Shown one piece after another: positions 1 to 5,699 of a stretch of DNA of 20,147 nt. The translations under genes were made by a program, and so were the position numbers. The stretch is from a virus. The stretch covers positions 1 through 20,147 of the IMG/VR virus record IMGVR_UViG_3300035703_002833; one strand, 5' to 3'. Within the stretch, counting starts at the first letter, position 1; each line of letters begins with the position of its first letter. The notes under the pieces are model-generated. The model ran no database searches and had not been told where the DNA came from. It saw only the letters and a list, made by a program, of their open reading frames with translations.

Positions 1-11
1 CACAAGAAGTG

Positions 12-338
12 ATGAGAACGAAAAAACAGGACGAAGAGTGTCCATATCCGCCGAGTTCAACACCGATTACCGATGAGGCCCACGCCCGCTGGGCCCAAGG
101 CAAGGTCAGCTGGATCGACGAGATGGCTAGACTGGAACTCGAATCGCTAGAGCAGGCGCGGCTATTAGGTATGTCCGCCGAACGTGAGTGCGCGCTACGC
201 GGAGAACTCGAACGGTGGCGCAACTGCGCCCGAAAACTCGCTGCTATTGGAATGAGTAAAGATTTTCACACTAGCGGGGAATGGAACAAAGCAATGGAAT
301 TTTACCGAAAACTACAAGAACAAACCAATGAAATATAA
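12..338 (+). CDS. Small hypothetical protein with a C-terminal domain shared with the next gene
   Basis: The protein is about 108 aa, hydrophilic and of unknown function. The ATG at 12 is chosen; a GTG at 9 is in frame, and no in-frame stop lies between the window edge and the start, so the gene could begin further left. From about residue 40 onward it carries a predicted helical domain with the motif RGELERWRNCAR followed by SGEW..KAMEFYRKLQEQ. This domain recurs, without gaps, at the C-terminus of the following hexapeptide-repeat protein. The last 11 bases overlap the start of that gene (ATG at 328), so the two are probably translationally coupled. I do not recognise the domain. It could be an interaction or oligomerisation module, but nothing here shows that directly. 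Confidence 0.75.
   Translation: MRTKKQDEECPYPPSSTPITDEAHARWAQGKVSWIDEMARLELESLEQARLLGMSAERECALRGELERWRNCARKLAAIGMSKDFHTSGEWNKAMEFYRKLQEQTNEI
168..333 (+). repeat. Direct repeat copy A (C-terminal domain plus next start codon)
   Basis: This segment aligns without gaps to 1069-1234, an offset of 901 bp. The best-conserved part is 286-323, where 38 consecutive bases match 1187-1224. After one mismatch the match resumes as CCAATGAAA, which includes the start codon of the following gene. The repeat therefore carries the end of one gene and the start junction of the next. Confidence 0.85.
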
Positions 339-1260
339 ACTAACAGACGAAACCATGACATTGATTTGCGGCACGATTGTGTACCGCGTACAGGCACTCG
401 AAGACTTTGCAGACGTAGAGGCAGGAGATCTCGGCGGATGGGTGGAGAGCCATCAAAACTTATCGCACGATGGCGATTGCTGGGTGTACGACGATACTAT
501 AGTCTATGAGTCGGCGTGTGTCTATGGGTCTGCGCGGGTCTATGGTGAGGCGGTTGTCTATGGAAATGCGCAGGTCTTTGGAGAGGCGGAGGTCTTTGGA
601 GAGGCGCGGGTCCATGGAAATGCGCAGGTCTATGGATCGGCGGAGGTCTATGAGTCGGCGTGTGTCTATGGGTCTGCGCGGGTCTATGGTGAGGCGGTTG
701 TCTATGGAAATGCGCAGGTCTATGGATCGGCGGAGGTCTTTGGAGAGGCGCGGGTCCATGGAAATGCGCAGGCCTATGGGTCTGCTTATATCCATGAGAC
801 GACGGAGATCTTTGGGAAGGCGCGGATCTATGGGTCTGCGCGGATCTACGGTGAGGCTCAGGTCTTTGGAGAGGCGCGGATCTACGGTGAGGCTCAGGTC
901 TTTGGAGAGGCGCAGGTCTATGAGTCGGCGCGGATCTATGGTGAGGCTTATATCCATGAGACGACGGAGATCTTTGGGAAGGCGCGGATCTATGGTGAGG
1001 CTCAGGTCCATGAGTCGGCGAGAGAGGCCAATTTTGAGCTGGATCTCTGCGAGGAGTTCCGACTCAACGGCATGGGAGCCGAGCGCGAGTGCGACCTTCG
1101 CGGCGAACTTGAACGGTGGCGCAACTGCGCTCGACAACTTGCCGCGCTGGGCATGCCCAAGAGCTGGCAAAATTCTGGCGAGTGGTACAAAGCAATGGAA
1201 TTTTACCGAAAACTACAAGAACAATCCAATGAAACCAAAAACGTACAAAATCCTGAATGA
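328..1260 (+). CDS. Hexapeptide-repeat (left-handed beta-helix) solenoid protein
   Basis: The 310-aa protein has three parts. Residues 1-52 form a cap containing ALEDFADVEAGDLGGW and NLSHDGDCW, a cap type known from phage and bacterial hexapeptide-repeat proteins often annotated as polymer-forming or acyltransferase-like. Residues 53-232 are 30 consecutive six-residue units of the form [VI]-[YFH]-[GE]-x-[AT]-x, the signature of a left-handed parallel beta-helix. The C-terminal domain duplicates that of the preceding gene. Thirty units would make about ten triangular coils. I see no catalytic histidine loop interrupting the coils as in true acyltransferases, so a structural or binding role is more likely; that is inference. 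The start overlaps the preceding stop and the end overlaps the next start, as in a coupled operon. Confidence 0.85.
   Translation: MKYKLTDETMTLICGTIVYRVQALEDFADVEAGDLGGWVESHQNLSHDGDCWVYDDTIVYESACVYGSARVYGEAVVYGNAQVFGEAEVFGEARVHGNAQVYGSAEVYESACVYGSARVYGEAVVYGNAQVYGSAEVFGEARVHGNAQAYGSAYIHETTEIFGKARIYGSARIYGEAQVFGEARIYGEAQVFGEAQVYESARIYGEAYIHETTEIFGKARIYGEAQVHESAREANFELDLCEEFRLNGMGAERECDLRGELERWRNCARQLAALGMPKSWQNSGEWYKAMEFYRKLQEQSNETKNVQNPE
484..1023 (+). repeat. 18-bp tandem repeat array (30 units)
   Basis: The hexapeptide units are encoded by 30 near-identical 18-bp units, for example GTCTATGGGTCTGCGCGG. Higher-order copies are visible: 502-576 recurs exactly at 646-720 (144 bp, eight units). 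The stretch starting TATATCCATGAGACGACG at 787 recurs at 949 (162 bp, nine units). Codons as well as amino acids are conserved, which points to recent unit duplication by slippage or unequal recombination. The periodicity also keeps other frames free of stops, producing long spurious ORFs. Confidence 0.95.
1069..1234 (+). repeat. Direct repeat copy B (C-terminal domain plus next start codon)
   Basis: This is the second copy of the repeat at 168-333, with the same alignment and no gaps. It ends with CCAATGAAA, where the ATG at 1229 begins the 58-aa gene. The two copies bracket the solenoid gene. Confidence 0.85.
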
Positions 1261-1405
1261 CTGCGTCGGCAACGGCCTCGAATATGGCTGGAACCGAGCG
1301 CATAAACATACCGACCAGCCGACCCCAGACGTCATCAAAGATTGCATTGGGGAAGCTATCATGATTGAGATCTCCGAAAATTTTTCTTTTGAAGACGATG
1401 ATTGA
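1229..1405 (+). CDS. Small acidic-tailed hypothetical protein, 58 aa
   Basis: An ATG at 1229 opens a 58-aa frame beginning MKPKTYKILNDCVGNGLEYG and ending in the acidic run FEDDD. It overlaps the end of the solenoid gene by 32 bases and reaches the start of the next gene at 1398. The start context CAATCCAATGAAA matches that of the solenoid gene, supporting this start over the much longer repeat-derived frame upstream. A central motif WNRAHKHTDQPTPD precedes a predicted helix. I do not recognise a family, but length, coupling and composition fit a genuine small phage early gene. Confidence 0.7.
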   Translation: MKPKTYKILNDCVGNGLEYGWNRAHKHTDQPTPDVIKDCIGEAIMIEISENFSFEDDD

Positions 1406-1613
1406 CCTACACCAACTTCACGTAGAGGCCGGACTCTGGGACCGGAACAACTTTGAGCTGCGCGTCAAGTGGATGAACGCCCTCAGAAAAATTGTTGACA
1501 GACGAACTCCGGTCAACAAAGCTGGGTCTCACCTGACGTCCGACATTGACGTGGCTCTGGCTACGCAAGAAGAACATCTGGAAGCACTGGAAAAAATTAA
1601 ACCGAAACAATGA
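1398..1613 (+). CDS. Small hypothetical protein, 71 aa
   Basis: The chosen ATG at 1398 overlaps the preceding stop by 8 bases (ATGATTGA), the same coupling style as the neighbouring genes. A TTG at 1365 would add 11 residues but is less convincing. The protein starts MIDLHQLHVEAGLWDRNNFE and is probably mostly helical and highly charged, ending EALEKIKPKQ. No catalytic motif or membrane segment is visible. Its last four bases overlap the next start as ATGA. Function unknown. Confidence 0.7.
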   Translation: MIDLHQLHVEAGLWDRNNFELRVKWMNALRKIVDRRTPVNKAGSHLTSDIDVALATQEEHLEALEKIKPKQ

Positions 1614-1945
1614 CGACTTGCGAAGAAAACTGGGATGAGGTACATTGCCCGCCCATGCCGAAGAAGATCAACTACCCGTTACGCGGGCGCTACGGAGTTA
1701 GCGCGACTATGCAGCAAGACCAGCCGAACCTTTGGGTTCTGCGCTCCAAATCAGGAATGATCCGTTTCGGTGGGTCGGAAGACGATCCAAATAAAATTTC
1801 TTTTGTTGACTTCGACGGCGGCCCGTTTATTGAAATCGGAACCGACATCGGTCACCTGCACACTCTTCTACCGGAAGGCATTGTTGCTGAGATCAATCTG
1901 GTCAAAGGCAAAGGGATCTGTGTAACGACTAAACCAGCCGAATAA
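1610..1945 (+). CDS. Hypothetical protein, 111 aa
   Basis: This gene overlaps the previous one by ATGA. The protein is 111 aa and probably beta-rich, with a segment LWVLRSKSGMIRFGG and a later FVDFDGGPFIEIG. It has no signal peptide, no membrane helix and no motif I recognise. The leader TTAAACCGAAACAATG is A/C-rich and lacks a Shine-Dalgarno sequence. It lies among small accessory genes ahead of the replication operon, a usual place for host-takeover or accessory functions; that is only a positional suggestion. Confidence 0.7.
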   Translation: MTTCEENWDEVHCPPMPKKINYPLRGRYGVSATMQQDQPNLWVLRSKSGMIRFGGSEDDPNKISFVDFDGGPFIEIGTDIGHLHTLLPEGIVAEINLVKGKGICVTTKPAE

Positions 1946-1950
1946 AACCA

Positions 1951-2217
1951 ATGCAACAAGTATTCGTTTCCCTTGAATGGGGTGATATCATCGAGACCAA
2001 ACAGGGATACTACCTGACAGAGTCAGAAGTAGCGGACGGTGATCTCGCTGTCTATTCTATTCAACAACAAACTAACAAGCCAAACGCTAGATTCTTCGTG
2101 TTCCGTCTTACTCTTAGTGGCGAAAAACCTGTCGGCAATTTCGCGACACTAGACGAAGCAAAACAGGGAGCTGAGAATGATCTCTGTGCCCTACTAAAAG
2201 GCCGCTTTGGAACCTGA
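1951..2217 (+). CDS. Small conserved protein, paralogue of the gene at 11270-11542
   Basis: The 88-aa protein has the core WGD-x2-x-TKQGYYLTE followed by a short beta-rich region and a C-terminal helix (LDEAKQGAENDLCALL). The same layout and many identical residues occur in the minus-strand protein encoded at 11270-11542: TKQGYYLTE, the L-SGEK segment, and DEAK...DLC-LL. The two are clearly paralogues. No catalytic residues are recognisable. The start follows AATAAAACCAATG, with no Shine-Dalgarno. A small adaptor or regulatory protein is possible, but the function is unknown. Confidence 0.75.
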   Translation: MQQVFVSLEWGDIIETKQGYYLTESEVADGDLAVYSIQQQTNKPNARFFVFRLTLSGEKPVGNFATLDEAKQGAENDLCALLKGRFGT

Positions 2218-2228
2218 ATCCTGCGCCC

Positions 2229-2277
2229 GAAACCCTAAATCCGAAACAAGAAACCCGAAACATGAAACATGAAAACA
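2229..2277 (+). repeat. Heptanucleotide GAAACNN tandem array before the helicase start
   Basis: Seven consecutive 7-bp units are visible: GAAACCC, TAAATCC, GAAACAA, GAAACCC, GAAACAT, GAAACAT, GAAAACA. Five contain an exact GAAAC (at 2229, 2243, 2250, 2257 and 2264). The helicase ATG at 2269 spans the last two units. There is no Shine-Dalgarno sequence, so the array may act as an unstructured leader or an initiation enhancer. Most of the 51-bp gap between genes consists of this array. Confidence 0.75.
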
Positions 2278-3570
2278 CTATTCCCAAAACAGCGAGAGTC
2301 CGTTGACTTCCTTAAATCCGCGCTTGTCTGCTACGGCGGTGCGTTAGACTCCAGCCATACCGGAGTCGGCAAGACAATCATCGCGTGTAGAGTAGCTGCT
2401 GAAATGGATCTTCCGGTAGCGGTAGTCTGCCCAAAGATCGTCATCCCACATTGGACTAGGGAGCTCAAAGAGGTCGGTGTCGAGCCGTTGTTTGTTACCA
2501 ACTACGAGAAGATCAAAAGAGGTAAGGACGAGCACTTGTCGAAGATCGGCAAGAAGTTGTTCCGTTGGAACCTACCGGACAACACACTCCTCATCTGGGA
2601 CGAGTGCCACAAATGCAAGTCACCGTTCAGCCAGAACAGCCAGATGCTTGTGGCGGCAAAGCAGGCCGGATACTTCAACCTGATGCTATCCGCGACCGCC
2701 TGTCAGGATCCCACAGAGATGAGATCCATAGGCTACGTCTTGGGCTTGCACTCACTCAACAGAGGCGAGGGCAGCTTGAAGAGCTGGTTCTCATGGATGA
2801 TGGAGTACGGCTGCCGAAAAGATCAGTGGAACAACTGGGTAACCGGAGCGGTGTGGCGCTTAAAATCCCTTAATGAGAAACTGTACAGCTCGAATTGCGT
2901 AAAGCTGACGGCGGACGACCTGCCCACTGCGTTCACTCAGAACCATGTGATCACCGAGCCTTTGGCTTTCGCCGCCCTTAAAGATATCGCCAAGTTCTAT
3001 AAAGAGCACGGAGTCACGCCGGACATCGTCGAGCAGTTTCTGGAGGACGGCGGCGCGTCGCCTCATGTGCTCGTCGAAATCCTTCGGGCTCGGCAAATGG
3101 CTGAGGCGGCAAAGGTTCCCGACATTATCGACATGACTAACGATGCGATTAGTGAAGGATTTAGCGTTGCCATTTTTGTCAACTTTGTGGATACCGTCAG
3201 AGCCTTACAGGTCGGCCTACCGGACTGCGCAACAGTCGTAGGTGGGCAGTCGGCGGCAGATCGCGAAGCTAACGTGCAGAGATTCCAGACCAACGACGCA
3301 AGGGTCATCGTCTGCAACATCGCCGCCGGAGGAGTTGGCGTGTCGCTGCACGATACCGAAGGCGGACATCCTCGGATGTCGTTGATCTCACCGACATTCA
3401 ACGTCAAGGACTACATTCAGACCTTAGGCCGAGTACATCGGGCCGGAGCCAAAACCCCTGTGGTACAACGCATTCTGGTCGCCTCGAAAACAATCGAAGA
3501 AAAAATCGTTGACAAGTTGGAACAGAAGCGCTTGGCTCTCGACACACTTCACGCGAAACAAGAACCATGA
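2269..3570 (+). CDS. SF2 DNA helicase/ATPase (DECH-box)
   Basis: The 433-aa protein has the full superfamily 2 layout. Walker A (HTGVGKT) is at residues 30-36, motif II (DECH) at 111-114 and motif III (SAT) at 141-143. The second RecA-like lobe has GGVGVS and motif VI (QTLGRVHRAG) at about 384-393. The arrangement resembles phage SNF2/UvsW-like helicases that remodel forks or recombination intermediates. It probably acts on DNA in the cytoplasm with the polymerase, nuclease and primase encoded downstream. It overlaps the nuclease start by ATGA. A second ATG at 2262 is out of frame, so 2269 is the start. Substrate polarity cannot be read from the sequence. Confidence 0.92.
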   Translation: MKTLFPKQRESVDFLKSALVCYGGALDSSHTGVGKTIIACRVAAEMDLPVAVVCPKIVIPHWTRELKEVGVEPLFVTNYEKIKRGKDEHLSKIGKKLFRWNLPDNTLLIWDECHKCKSPFSQNSQMLVAAKQAGYFNLMLSATACQDPTEMRSIGYVLGLHSLNRGEGSLKSWFSWMMEYGCRKDQWNNWVTGAVWRLKSLNEKLYSSNCVKLTADDLPTAFTQNHVITEPLAFAALKDIAKFYKEHGVTPDIVEQFLEDGGASPHVLVEILRARQMAEAAKVPDIIDMTNDAISEGFSVAIFVNFVDTVRALQVGLPDCATVVGGQSAADREANVQRFQTNDARVIVCNIAAGGVGVSLHDTEGGHPRMSLISPTFNVKDYIQTLGRVHRAGAKTPVVQRILVASKTIEEKIVDKLEQKRLALDTLHAKQEP

Positions 3571-3582
3571 ATCAAGAAACCA
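3555..3582 (+). repeat. Heptad-periodic leader spanning the nuclease start codon
   Basis: Four 7-bp units beginning with GAA lie in register: GAAACAA, GAACCAT, GAATCAA, GAAACCA (at 3555, 3562, 3569 and 3576). The ATG at 3567 lies across the second and third units. The pattern matches the array before the helicase gene, although here it is also coding sequence. Confidence 0.55.
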
Positions 3583-4697
3583 CACTACCAGCACACGCCG
3601 AGTTCGGCCCTTCGTCGCTTAAATACGTATCGCTCTGCGCCGGATTCCACGGTAAGAACGAGACCAACAAAGCCGCCGAAGTAGGCACTCGCATCCACGA
3701 AGCGCTTGAGACCAGAGACCCATCCGCGCTACAAAGCGAGGATGAACTGCAAATGTACGAGCGTTTACTCTCGGAAGAGAACGAAGTCTTTGAGAATGTC
3801 TTCGGCGGAACGGACGGCGTCACGATTCACAAAGAGATGCGTTTGCATCTTGAGCTCGATTGCAAGACTCCGACCTTCGGTACTTCGGATATTGTCGCTT
3901 TCAAAGACGGCATCGGTCTATTGGTTGACTACAAGACTGGCATCAGCAAGATCGACGAGCCGAGAAACAACTGGCAGGCCAAAGCGTACACACTCGCGGC
4001 GTTCCAGATGTTTCCGGACCTCAAACTGATCCACTTTGCTTTCCTCGTTCCGAAGCGCGACGAGATTCTTGTCGGGCACTTCGAGCGCGGGGAAGCTGAC
4101 CGCCTCCGCGAAGAGATCAGTTCTGTTATCCTCGCAGCAGAGCAGACTCGCCCCAAATGGGAGACCAAGACGGTTGGCATTGACGACCTCAACCCAACGG
4201 TCAACTGCCGCTTCTGCCGACATGAGGAACACTGTCCGGCATTGGGCGCTGTCTGCATCGAAGTCGCGGAGCGCTACAAACCGGAGCTTCTACCGGACGG
4301 GCCAATCGCGTCACACGACGTGGACGATCCAGAGACTCTGGAGAAACTGTACGTCGTAGCAAAGATTGTCGAGAACTGGGCCAGCGGAATTAAGAACAAA
4401 GCAACGGCTCTCGCGCTCTCCGGTCAGAAGTTCAACTCATTGAAACTGCGCTCAATGGGCGCACTCAAAAAGACGGTCGAGAAAAATTATCTTGCACAAC
4501 TCGCGATTCGGTATGGACTTGAGCTCTCCGACGTCATCGAAGCCGCCGACCTTACTATGAACCAGTTGTCCAAAGCACTGCACGATAAAGCGCCTAAAGG
4601 CAAAAAATCTTTCGTAGTCCAATCCTTCGAACGCGAAGCCGTTGATCTCGGCATTGTGGAAGTCGGCCAGACGCGATACACACTTTCCTCGAAGTGA
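3567..4697 (+). CDS. RecB/Cas4-like PD-(D/E)XK exonuclease with Fe-S cysteines (DUF2800-like)
   Basis: The 376-aa protein carries the motifs of the RecB/Cas4 nuclease family. An early GTRIHEALE helix holds the motif histidine H44. The catalytic core is D108, then D121-x-K123 in VDYKTG, with Q137 and Y141 in the QAKAY motif. Four cysteines, C24 plus C214, C217 and C223 (CRFCRHEEHC), are spaced to bind a 4Fe-4S cluster as in Cas4 and AddB. The layout matches phage DUF2800 proteins, usually found beside phage polymerase and helicase genes. Likely role: DNA end resection for recombination-coupled replication. No CRISPR array or other cas genes are present, so a Cas4 role in adaptation is unlikely. 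The start overlaps the helicase stop by ATGA. Confidence 0.88.
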   Translation: MNQETTLPAHAEFGPSSLKYVSLCAGFHGKNETNKAAEVGTRIHEALETRDPSALQSEDELQMYERLLSEENEVFENVFGGTDGVTIHKEMRLHLELDCKTPTFGTSDIVAFKDGIGLLVDYKTGISKIDEPRNNWQAKAYTLAAFQMFPDLKLIHFAFLVPKRDEILVGHFERGEADRLREEISSVILAAEQTRPKWETKTVGIDDLNPTVNCRFCRHEEHCPALGAVCIEVAERYKPELLPDGPIASHDVDDPETLEKLYVVAKIVENWASGIKNKATALALSGQKFNSLKLRSMGALKKTVEKNYLAQLAIRYGLELSDVIEAADLTMNQLSKALHDKAPKGKKSFVVQSFEREAVDLGIVEVGQTRYTLSSK

Positions 4698-4702
4698 GGA
4701 AG
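4684..4702 (+). other. Small hairpin over the nuclease stop codon
   Basis: A 7-bp stem (TTTCCTC with GAGGAAG, one G-U pair) encloses a 5-base loop and includes the TGA stop. No U-tract follows, so it is not a convincing intrinsic terminator. It may stabilise the mRNA end or be chance. Confidence 0.3.
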
Positions 4703-4749
4703 AAGGGAGTCGGCGGCCCCCTGCAATTAAGACGATTCTAGTCAGCCGC

Positions 4750-4777
4750 CAAATCAGAAACCAGAAGCCATAATCCA
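4750..4777 (+). repeat. Heptad-periodic leader before the 207-aa gene
   Basis: Units CAAATCA, GAAACCA, GAAGCCA and TAATCCA stand in 7-bp register, and the final A is the first base of the ATG at 4777. This resembles the helicase leader array. The rest of the 79-bp gap (4698-4749) is G/C-rich and holds only a weak GGCGGC/GCCGCC inverted repeat. Confidence 0.55.
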
Positions 4778-5400
4778 TGAGCACTACAGCACTAGCTACA
4801 ACCAGTAACAGTCTTGCGTTTGTTTCGCAGGACATCGATATCCCCCGCCTCAACGTCATCCAAAAGATGTCTGAGATCGAGGGACCAGTTGGCTCCGTCG
4901 TTCTCGACAAGGAGTCTGTTCTCCTACAAGCAGAACAGAAAGCTCCGGTCGTGGTCGTCGGCGCTCTCAAGCGATGGAAGGAAGACGTACCCTTCGGAGA
5001 AGAGTATATTCCCAAAATCGTAAGCACCGAAACCGAAGCTCAGGAGCTCGCTAAAACTAGCGACTACGAAGTGACGGAGTTCGCCGAAATCATCCTCCTC
5101 ATCCCTCAGGTTGGCGAAGATGACAGTTTGTTCCCGTATCCGATTGGGGACAAGAACTACCAGATCGGTCGGATCACGGTCCAGAAGGACGCATACCGCC
5201 TCACCTACAAGAGGTTGTTTACCTTCCAGACCTTCAATCCTTCCGTTCCGGTTTCCTCCCGCTTCTGGAGCTTCAGCACTGAGCTGATGTCCAAAGGCAA
5301 GTACAGCTGGTATGTTCCGACTCTTTCGCATACGAAAGACGACGTACCTGCTGAGGTCACCGAGTTTGCGACTCGTTTGACGGGAGGAGGTGCGGCATGA
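4777..5400 (+). CDS. Conserved phage replication-operon protein, possible ssDNA-binding role
   Basis: The 207-aa protein is soluble and probably mixed beta/alpha. Recognisable blocks are IPRLNVIQKMSEIEGPVGS near residues 22-40, FPYPIGDKNYQIGR, and a C-terminal GKYSWYVPTLSHTKDD. I recall no experimentally defined function for such a protein. It sits between a DUF2800-like nuclease and a family A polymerase, where many phages encode a single-stranded DNA-binding protein (DUF2815 type). It does not look like DUF2815 in sequence, so the binding role is a positional guess. The heptad leader, not a Shine-Dalgarno, precedes the ATG. It overlaps the next gene by ATGA. Confidence 0.7.
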   Translation: MSTTALATTSNSLAFVSQDIDIPRLNVIQKMSEIEGPVGSVVLDKESVLLQAEQKAPVVVVGALKRWKEDVPFGEEYIPKIVSTETEAQELAKTSDYEVTEFAEIILLIPQVGEDDSLFPYPIGDKNYQIGRITVQKDAYRLTYKRLFTFQTFNPSVPVSSRFWSFSTELMSKGKYSWYVPTLSHTKDDVPAEVTEFATRLTGGGAA

Positions 5401-5636
5401 TTATCAACACACCTAATCCGTTAGCGGTACTCAAAAGGGAGTCCGACTCGATCCGTGCAGTGGTTACCACAATCGATGGTAACATTGCAGACCTCAACAA
5501 CAAGATCACTGAGCTTGCTACTCAGAAGCACTCGCTCAACCTTGTTGTGACGGCGATCGACAATGAGATGGATCGACTTCGTAGTATTGGAGTCGAAGAA
5601 CAACTTGAAATTCCTCTCGACGAGGAAGTTGAGTAA
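5397..5636 (+). CDS. Small coiled-coil protein, 79 aa
   Basis: The 79-aa protein is mostly one long helix with heptad-like hydrophobics (IDGNIADLNNKITELATQK, then LNLVVTAIDNEMDRL) and an acidic C-terminus. A dimeric coiled coil is likely. It overlaps the preceding gene by ATGA. It is the one plus-strand gene with a good Shine-Dalgarno-like sequence (GGGAGGAGG, ending about seven bases before the ATG), though that sequence also encodes the Gly run at the end of the previous protein. Function unknown; a partner for the 207-aa protein or the polymerase is possible. Confidence 0.65.
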   Translation: MIINTPNPLAVLKRESDSIRAVVTTIDGNIADLNNKITELATQKHSLNLVVTAIDNEMDRLRSIGVEEQLEIPLDEEVE

Positions 5637-5649
5637 ACGCATGAGACAA

Positions 5650-5681
5650 GCCTGCACGTCGTTGGACATCGGCGTGCAGGC
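5650..5681 (+). promoter_or_regulatory. 12-bp hairpin ahead of the DNA polymerase gene
   Basis: GCCTGCACGTCG (5650-5661) pairs with CGGCGTGCAGGC (5670-5681), with one G-U pair and an 8-base loop TTGGACAT. It fills most of the 63-bp gap between the coiled-coil gene and the polymerase and ends 18 bases before the polymerase ATG. No U-tract follows (AACCTTTCC). It could be an attenuating mRNA structure, a processing site or a protein-binding site. Confidence 0.7.
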
Positions 5682-5699
5682 AACCTTTCCTACAATCAT

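Noticed and set aside
484-1023. CRISPR-like array
   Set aside because: The regular 18-bp units have no variable spacers, they are contiguous, and they translate as perfect hexapeptide repeats in a complete gene.
460-1170. Antisense coding frame of about 236 aa across the solenoid gene
   Set aside because: It is a by-product of the stop-free 18-bp period and consists of a low-complexity Leu/Asp/Arg repeat with no supporting start context.
506-1228. Arg/Ser-rich protein in the second plus-strand frame
   Set aside because: Only the tail from 1229 has a credible start and coupling; the rest is a frame shadow of the repeat array.
3567-4697. Cas4 as part of a CRISPR adaptation system
   Set aside because: No repeats with spacers and no cas1 or cas2 are nearby; the setting is a phage replication operon, which fits a DUF2800-like nuclease.
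4698-4776. Intrinsic terminator or riboswitch in the gap after the nuclease gene
   Set aside because: Only a weak GGCGGC/GCCGCC pair with a long loop and a 7-bp hairpin over the stop codon are present, with no U-tract.
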